Below are positions 58,337-64,000 of a stretch of DNA of 64,000 nucleotides, one piece after another (positions within the stretch are counted from its first letter, which is position 1; each line of letters starts with the position of its first letter). The translations under genes and the position numbers were made by a program. The notes under the pieces are model-generated. The model made no database searches, was not told the origin of the DNA, and saw only the letters and a program-made list of their open reading frames with translations. Source of the DNA: Cellulomonas sp. S1-8 (GTDB taxonomy: Bacteria > Actinomycetota > Actinomycetes > Actinomycetales > Cellulomonadaceae); assembly GCF_026184235.1 (NCBI RefSeq), contig NZ_CP110806.1, positions 3,286,001 through 3,350,000 of the forward strand. The letters run 5' to 3'.

Positions 58337-59028
58337 TCAGGGTCGACGGGCGCGGTGCAGCGCGACGACCCCGCCCGTGAGGTTCCGGAACGCGACCTGG
58401 TCCCAGCCCGCGCCACGCACCAGCAGGCCCAGCTCGCGCTGGTCCGGCCACTCGCGGATCGACTCGGCGAGGTACACGTACGCGTCCGGCTCCTTCGACA
58501 CCGCGCGGGCGACCGGCGGCAGGGCACGCATGAGGTAGTTCGTGTAGACGGTGCGGAACGGCGCAAACGTCGGCCGGGAGAACTCGCACACGACCATGCG
58601 TCCACCCGGACGGGTCACGCGCAGCAGCTCGCGCAGCGCCGCGTCCACGTCGGACACGTTGCGCAGGCCGAACGACATCGTCACCGCGTCGAACGACGCG
58701 TCGGCGAACGGCAGGTGCAGCGCGTCGCCCGCGACGAACGGCAGGTCGGGCGCCGGCGGCGGCCGACCCGCAGCATCCCGGTCGACAGGTCGCACGGCAC
58801 GACGTGCACGCCCGCGTCGGCGAGCGGCTCGCTCGACGTGCCGGTGCCCGCCGCGAGGTCCAGGACCGTCTCGCCGCGCTGGGCGTCCAGGGCGGAGAGC
58901 GTCGCCCTGCGCCACGCACGGTCCTGGCCCAGGGAGATGACGTCGTTGGTGATGTCGTACCGGTGCGCGACCGCGTCGAACATGGCGGCGACGTCGCGAG
59001 GGTCCTTGTCGAGGGCGGCGCGTGGCAT
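58337..59028 (-). CDS. menG: Demethylmenaquinone methyltransferase, frameshifted in this sequence
   Basis: UbiE/MenG-family SAM enzyme doing the last methylation of menaquinone. The ATG at 59028 opens [41 protein letters not shown] sequence, then the SAM motif [14 protein letters not shown]. After [10 protein letters not shown] the frame shifts within 58755-58765; the rest ([31 protein letters not shown]…) is in another frame to the stop at 58337. One extra base gives 230 residues, the normal length. It is convergent with nothing and divergent from the next gene across 113 bases. Confidence 0.92.
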
Positions 59029-59141
59029 GCGCCCATCGTCGCAGGTCCGCGTGGTCGGCTGCGCACCCGGCTCGGGTAGCGTGCGGCGGGACGGCGCCGG
59101 TGGGCGTCGTCGTCGCACCGACCTCGGGGGCCCGTCCACCC

Positions 59142-60191
59142 ATGCCGCAGTACGCGATCCTCGTCCAGCCCTCGGCGAACCGGGTGTACTCGCAGCACGC
59201 TGCGCGCCTCACGCGCAACGAGCTCCTCGCCCTCGACGGGCTGCTCCTCGACGGCCGCCTGGCCGCGGCGGGCGAGCCCGAGGAGCGCACGATGGGCGGG
59301 GTCCCGTACCTCGTCCTGCCGACGCCGGCCCTGACCGCGGACGACCTGGCCGTGCTGGCCAACCTGTCCTCGCTGTTCGCCCTGTTCGAGCTGAACGACG
59401 ACGGCACGCTTCGCCCGCTGGAGCTGGCCCGCCTCGACCGCTATGACGACGACCTGCTGACGATCCTCAAGTACATCGGCAAGACCAACGAGCAGCTCAC
59501 GCGCCTGCTGCTCAACCTCACGGCGGCCGCGGCGCTGCCCGTCCAGGACTTCCTGCACTCCCGCGTGCGGGTGCTCGACCCCGTGTGCGGGCGCGGCACC
59601 ACGCTGAACCAGGCCCTGATGTACGGCTGGGACGCGTACGGCGTCGACACGGACCGGCGCGACGTCGAGGCGTACACCGCGTTCGCGGACCGCTGGCTGC
59701 AGGACAAGCGCCTCAAGCACCGGTCGCGCAGCACGCGCGTGCGCGTGGCCGGCAAGAACCTGGGCCGACGCACGACGTTCGAGCTCGCCCCGACCAAGGA
59801 GCTCTACCGCGCCGGCGACGTGCAGACGCTCGAGATCACGCAGGGCGACACGCTCGACGCCGACCGGATGTACCGGGCCGGGTCCTTCGACCTCGTCGTC
59901 GCCGACGCGCCGTACGGCATCCAGCACGGGTCCGTGACCGGCCCGCGCACCCCGTCCCGGTCGCCGCAGGCTCTGCTGACGGACGCGATCCCGGTGTGGG
60001 CGGGCCTGCTGCGCCGCGGCGGCGCCATGGGCCTGTCCTGGAACACCAAGGTCCTGCCGCGCGCGGACCTGCTCGCGATGCTCACCGACGCGGGGCTCGA
60101 GCCGCTCGACGACGCGCCGCTGCTGGACCTCGCGCACCGCGTCGACCACGCGATCGAGCGCGACCTCGTGGTGGCGCGCAAGCCCGGGTGA
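59142..60191 (+). CDS. TRM11-like SAM-dependent methyltransferase
   Basis: A 349-residue protein from ATG 59142. The N-terminal ~150 residues resemble a substrate/RNA-binding module; the C-terminal half has a SAM motif [17 protein letters not shown] and an N-methyltransferase box VVADAPYG in the place of DPPY. This fits the family of Trm11/RlmL-like RNA guanine methyltransferases, though the actual target cannot be stated. It lies divergent from menG and upstream of menF. Confidence 0.8.
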   Translation: MPQYAILVQPSANRVYSQHAARLTRNELLALDGLLLDGRLAAAGEPEERTMGGVPYLVLPTPALTADDLAVLANLSSLFALFELNDDGTLRPLELARLDRYDDDLLTILKYIGKTNEQLTRLLLNLTAAAALPVQDFLHSRVRVLDPVCGRGTTLNQALMYGWDAYGVDTDRRDVEAYTAFADRWLQDKRLKHRSRSTRVRVAGKNLGRRTTFELAPTKELYRAGDVQTLEITQGDTLDADRMYRAGSFDLVVADAPYGIQHGSVTGPRTPSRSPQALLTDAIPVWAGLLRRGGAMGLSWNTKVLPRADLLAMLTDAGLEPLDDAPLLDLAHRVDHAIERDLVVARKPG

Positions 60192-60252
60192 GACGGACGT
60201 CGCACCCCCACGACAGGGGGCGGGACGTCGTGAGGACCTACCCTGGACGGCG

Positions 60253-61580
60253 ATGAGCACGTCGCCCAGCGCCCCCGCGACCGGGGGCATCCCCGGCCCC
60301 TCGTGGTGCGCACGGTCGAGTGCGCCGACCTGCCCACCGGCGGGTCCCCCGACCCGGCCGACCTGCTCGACCTGCTCGGACCCGACGCACCCCTCGCCTG
60401 GGTGCGGCGCGGTGACGGGCTCGTCGCGTGGGGCGAGGCCGTGCGCGTCGAGGTGCACGGCGCCGACCGGTTCGCCGCCGCCGAGCGCGCGTGGCGGGAG
60501 GTGCTCGCGCACGCGATCGTCCGCGACGAGGTGCAGCTGCCCGGCAGCGGGCCCGTCGCGTTCGGCTCCTTCGCGTTCGACGACGACTCCGCCGCGGGCG
60601 GCGTGATCGTCGTGCCGCGCGTCGTCGTCGGACGCCGCGACGGGCGCACGTGGCTCACCACCGTGAGCACGGTCGGCGAGCTCGGCCCCGCGCCGCGGCT
60701 GCGCGACGTCGTGCCCGCGCGCACCCCCGCCCACCCGCCCGGCGAGGTGACGTACACCGACGGCGCCGTCGACGCCGAGGCGTGGCTCGAGGTCGTCGCC
60801 CGCGGGGTCTGCGCGATCCGTGAGGGCGAGGTGGAGAAGGTCGTCCTCGCACGCGACGTGCACGCCCGCACCGAGCACCCGCTCGACGTCCGGTGGGCGC
60901 TGCAGCGCCTCGCGGACCGGTACCGGTCGTGCTGGACGTTCAGCGTCGACGGCATGATCGGTGCCACGCCCGAGCTGCTGGTGCGCTCCGAGCGCGGCCT
61001 CGTCACGTCGCGCGTGCTCGCGGGCACGATCCGGCGCACGGGCGACGACGACGCGGACATGGGCCGCGCCGCGATCCTCGCGCACTCCTCCAAGGACCTC
61101 GAGGAGCACGAGTACGCGGTCTCGTCCGTCGCGCGCGCGCTCGCCCCCTTCTGCTCGTCGTCGAACGTCCCCGACGTGCCGTTCGTGCTGTCCCTGCCGA
61201 ACGTGCTCCACCTCGCGTCCGACGTCACCGGCGTGCTGAGCGCCCCCCGCGGCGACGACGCGCACCCCTCGTCGCTCGCGCTCGCCGCCGCGCTGCACCC
61301 CTCGGCCGCCGTGTGCGGCACGCCGACGCAGGCGGCACGCGCCCTCATCACCCGCATCGAGGGCATGGACCGCGGCCGCTACGCCGGTCCCGTCGGCTGG
61401 TTCGGCGCCGACGGCGACGGCGAGTGGGGCATCGCGCTGCGCTCCGCCGAGGTGGACCGGGACGACCCGCGCCGGCTGCGGCTGTTCGCCGGGTGCGGCG
61501 TCGTCGCCGCGTCCGACCCGGCCGCCGAGCTCGCCGAGTCCCGCGCCAAGCTCGTCCCCATGCGCCACGCCCTGTCCTGA
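60253..61580 (+). CDS. menF: Isochorismate synthase, start region probably frameshifted
   Basis: Converts chorismate to isochorismate, the entry to menaquinone. The chorismate-binding domain is complete, with KVVLARD near the middle, the TSRVLAGTIRR segment, SSKDLEEHEYAV, HPSAAVCGTP, GYAGP-like RYAGPVGWF and the FAGCGVV end. In the present frame the first start is GTG 60303. An ATG at 60253 fits better: one extra C in the C4 run at 60297-60300 would join MSTSPSAP...GIPGPLVVRTV into a 442-residue protein, of usual length for the family. Confidence 0.9.
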
Positions 61581-61632
61581 GCCGCCGCCCCGCAGGGCTG
61601 GATCGACCTCTCGCCGGGGGTGGGACGCACGA

Positions 61633-61668
61633 GGGCCCGCCGCGAGAGGGGATGCCCACGGCGGGCCC
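61633..61668 (+). terminator. menF terminator
   Basis: A 10-bp GC stem (61633-61642 against 61659-61668) 52 bases past the menF stop. The remaining 211-base spacer to the htrA stop holds a second hairpin. Confidence 0.55.
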
Positions 61669-61751
61669 AGCGGTGCGTGCCGGCCCCTGCGGGCGCACGC
61701 ACGGGCACGACCCTGCGGGCCTGCCCCGGTCTCTGTTGCCAGGTCGGACGA

Positions 61752-61787
61752 CGGTCGGTCCCCGGCGCGGTGGCCGGGGACCGACCG
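61752..61787 (-). terminator. htrA terminator
   Basis: A perfect 15-bp inverted repeat (61752-61766 against 61773-61787) just four bases past the htrA stop. Confidence 0.75.
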
Positions 61788-61791
61788 GGAC

Positions 61792-63492
61792 TCAGCCCTG
61801 GCCCTCCTGCTGCTGCTGCTCCTGCAGCCACTCCCAGAACTGCTCGGGAGTCATGCCACCGGGCATGGTGCCCTCGTCACCCGGGTCCGGCGCAGGCTGC
61901 TCGCCCTCGCCCTCGCCCTGGTCGTCCGGGGCCTGCTCGCCCTGACCCTCGTCGCCCTGACCCGGCTGCGACTGACCGAAGTCGTCGGGGCGCGTCGCGA
62001 GCGTGACGTCGAGCTCGACGGCGCGGCCGTCGCGGACGACGGTGAGCGTGACGTCGTCGCCGGACGTCAGCGAGCGGACGAACGCCGTGAGCGACTCGGC
62101 ACCGCCGACCGGGTCGTCCCCGATCGCGACGATGACGTCACCGTCCTGCACGGCGGCCTCGGCGGCCGGCGAGCCCTCGCTGACCGACTCCACGACCGCG
62201 CCGCGGCGCGTGACGCCGTCGGCGGTCGCCGTGCCGTCGGACAGCGTGACGCCGAGGAACGCGTGCTCCGCCTGCCCGTCCTCGATGAGCTGCGCCGCGA
62301 TGTTCCGGGCCAGGTCCACCGGGATCGCGAACCCGAGGCCGATCGACCCTGACTGCTGGCTGAGCGTCGCGATCGACGACGTGATGCCGATGACCCGGCC
62401 CGTCGCGTCGAACAGCGGACCGCCGGAGTTGCCGGGGTTGATCGCGGCGTCGATCTGGACCGCGTTCGTCACGGCGGCCTCGCCGCCGACCTCCTGCGTC
62501 GAGACGGGGCGGTTCAGGGCCGAGACGATGCCCGTGGTCACCGTGTTGGCCAGACCCAGCGGGTTGCCGACCGCCATGACCGGGTCGCCGACCGTGACGT
62601 CGTCGGAGTCCCCGAACGCAGCCGCCTGGAGGTCGTCGGGGGCGTCGACGACCTGCAGGACCGCGAGGTCCGTGCTCGCGTCGGTGCCCACGACCTCGGC
62701 CTCGAGCATGCGGCCGTCGGTCAGCGTGACCTGGACGTTGCCCTGGGCGCCGGCGACGACGTGGTTGTTGGTCACGACGTGACCGTCGTCGTCGATGATG
62801 ACGCCGGAGCCCTGACCGCCGCCCGACTGCGTCTGCACGTCGATCGCGACGACGGACGCCTGCACGGCGGACGCGACGGCCTGCCAGTTGGGGTTCTCGG
62901 TGCTCGAGCCGGACACGGGGACCTGGTCGGTCTCCGTGCGGCCGACGTCGGCGAGCGACGCGGAGCGCACCGGGTCGCTCGCCCCGGCCAGGACGTCGAG
63001 GCCGCCGAGGCTCGCGACGGAGCCACCGCCGACCAGGAGGCCGACGGCCGCGGCCGACGCGATCCACACCCAGGCGCGCGACCGGCGCCGCGGTGCGGGG
63101 TCGGCGGGTGCGGCCCACGGGTCGGTGGGCGGTGGTACGGCGCCCGGGGGCACCTGGCCGGGTGCGGCCGCCGTGCCCGGCGACCAGGGGTTCGTCCCGG
63201 GCGCGCCGGCGACAGGGTGGTCGGTGGCGGGGTGGTCGACGACCGGGTGGTCGGTGGCGGGGTGGTCGGTGGCGGGTGCGCCACCGCCCACGGTCACGGG
63301 CCGCCGGGCGGCGCGCTGTGCGGCCTCGTACCGCGCCCAGTGCTGCGCGGGCGTCAGCCGGGCGGCGGGGTCGTCGGCGGGTGCCGGAGGCGGCTGGACC
63401 GCGAGCGGCTGCGTCGCGTCGTGCGCCGGCAGCGGCTGGGTCGGGTGGTCCTGCGGGTGGCTGCCCGGTTGCGGCTGAGGTGTGGTGGTCAT
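61792..63492 (-). CDS. HtrA/DegP-type membrane-anchored serine protease with PDZ domain
   Basis: A 566-residue S1C protease. ATG 63492 has an AAGGAGG ribosome site. Residues 1-155 are a Pro/Thr/Asp-rich cytoplasmic region that includes a TDHP repeat (about residues 75-95), then one membrane helix near 160-180. The protease domain has the triad His244 (NNHVVAG), Asp275 (STDLAVL) and Ser356 (GNSGGPL). A PDZ domain follows (about 435-525), and the tail is Gln/Glu/Gly-rich. It should act outside the membrane in quality control of exported proteins. Confidence 0.94.
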   Translation of the reverse strand: MTTTPQPQPGSHPQDHPTQPLPAHDATQPLAVQPPPAPADDPAARLTPAQHWARYEAAQRAARRPVTVGGGAPATDHPATDHPVVDHPATDHPVAGAPGTNPWSPGTAAAPGQVPPGAVPPPTDPWAAPADPAPRRRSRAWVWIASAAAVGLLVGGGSVASLGGLDVLAGASDPVRSASLADVGRTETDQVPVSGSSTENPNWQAVASAVQASVVAIDVQTQSGGGQGSGVIIDDDGHVVTNNHVVAGAQGNVQVTLTDGRMLEAEVVGTDASTDLAVLQVVDAPDDLQAAAFGDSDDVTVGDPVMAVGNPLGLANTVTTGIVSALNRPVSTQEVGGEAAVTNAVQIDAAINPGNSGGPLFDATGRVIGITSSIATLSQQSGSIGLGFAIPVDLARNIAAQLIEDGQAEHAFLGVTLSDGTATADGVTRRGAVVESVSEGSPAAEAAVQDGDVIVAIGDDPVGGAESLTAFVRSLTSGDDVTLTVVRDGRAVELDVTLATRPDDFGQSQPGQGDEGQGEQAPDDQGEGEGEQPAPDPGDEGTMPGGMTPEQFWEWLQEQQQQEGQG

Positions 63493-63599
63493 GGGTGCCT
63501 CCTTGTCGGACTCCATGAGACACCCGGGTCCTGGGATCGCGCTCGCTGCCACCTGGACGTTTGCTGTGAGATCCCGCGGACGACCCCGCGCGACCGAGG

Positions 63600-64000
63600 T
63601 CAGGCCAGCGGCGACAGGGCCTTGTCGACGGCGGCGGCGACCTCGGCCTGGAGGCGCTCGACGAGCGACCGTCGGTGCGTGCGGTCCACCCGCACCTCGA
63701 CGACGCTCGTCCCGGTGCCCGGCGCCGCGAGGGCGGGCAGCAGCCCCTCGGTGTCCACGACGCGCGTGTGCCGCACCCCGTACCCCGCGCACAGCGCCGC
63801 GACGTCCACGCCGTGCGGCGTCGCGAACACCCGCTCGAACACGTCGGCCCGGTCCGGCTCACCGGGCTCGAGCGTCGTGAACACCGAGCCGCCGTCGTCG
63901 TTCGCGACCACGATCTGCAGGTCCACGGTCGGCTCCGCGGGCCCACGCAGCAGCCCTCCGACGTCGTGCAGGAACGTCAGGTCGCCCAGGTAGGCGCGCA
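63600..64000 (-). CDS. menD: MenD, C-terminal part, cut by window edge
   Basis: 2-succinyl-5-enolpyruvyl-6-hydroxy-3-cyclohexene-1-carboxylate synthase, a thiamine-diphosphate enzyme of menaquinone synthesis using the isochorismate that MenF makes. Only the last ~133 residues are here: the thiamine-binding GDLTFLHDVGGLL, then ANDDGGSVFTTLE and a C terminus VERLQAEVAAAVDKAL. The start lies outside the window. Strand is opposite to menF. Confidence 0.9.
   Translation of the reverse strand, partial: RAYLGDLTFLHDVGGLLRGPAEPTVDLQIVVANDDGGSVFTTLEPGEPDRADVFERVFATPHGVDVAALCAGYGVRHTRVVDTEGLLPALAAPGTGTSVVEVRVDRTHRRSLVERLQAEVAAAVDKALSPLA

Noticed and set aside
63215..63290. CRISPR-like direct repeats
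   Set aside because: They are short, in frame inside htrA and encode a peptide repeat with no spacers.

Overview
The window is very GC-rich DNA from an actinobacterium. The gene order matches the rpoB / ribosomal-protein / secE-nusG / rpmG-hadAB / yajQ-htpX / menaquinone neighbourhoods known from Mycobacterium, Streptomyces and Micrococcales. Protein style (acidic NusG extension, GTG starts, nuo layout, menaquinone genes) suggests a Micrococcales member, perhaps Cellulomonadaceae; the family-level guess is inference. No phage, IS element, CRISPR array or replication origin was seen.

Layout. 1-14.3 kb (mostly minus): 5' two thirds of rpoB, a 34-codon membrane peptide and a DUF5317-like protein, rplL and rplJ, then a second DUF5317-like gene, then an accessory block (CHAT-TPR protease-like protein on minus; subtilase, small sigma factor and a 174-aa protein on plus), then rplA, rplK, nusG, secE and tRNA-Trp. 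The block sits between rplA and rplJ, an interval that also carries unrelated extra genes in M. tuberculosis. 14.5-22.9 kb (plus): aminotransferase, ABC-2 exporter, a NarL-type and an OmpR-type two-component pair, adenosine deaminase. 23-31.6 kb: secreted TAP-like hydrolase, murB, an MFS/LacI divergent pair around a palindromic operator, hadB, hadA, rpmG, tRNA-Met, tRNA-Thr, a lipoprotein, a nested palindrome, tRNA-Tyr and yajQ. 31.7-36.3 kb: EEP-family phosphatase/nuclease-like protein, htpX, fprA-type reductase, rarD. 36.3-58 kb (minus): a colinear series read as menJ-like, nuoA to nuoN, polyprenyl diphosphate synthase, PP2C phosphatase, FHA-RDD protein. 58-64 kb: menG, a TRM11-like methyltransferase, menF, htrA and the 3' end of menD.

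How it fits together. All 14 complex I subunits lie between genes that make and modify menaquinone, the quinone complex I reduces. A good match to the Rex (NADH/NAD+ sensor) operator lies just downstream of a candidate promoter in front of menJ-nuo, so redox control of the unit is likely. The CHAT / subtilase / sigma / small-protein block looks like a self-contained cytoplasmic protease-and-regulator module of unknown purpose and is the best candidate here for an undescribed system.

Data quality. Eight, probably nine, otherwise normal genes (rplL, ABC permease, adenosine deaminase, TAP hydrolase, MFS, nuoM, menJ, menG and probably menF) each carry one single-base frameshift, nearly all in G or C runs. 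Several of these genes are essential or core, so sequence errors are far more likely than gene decay.
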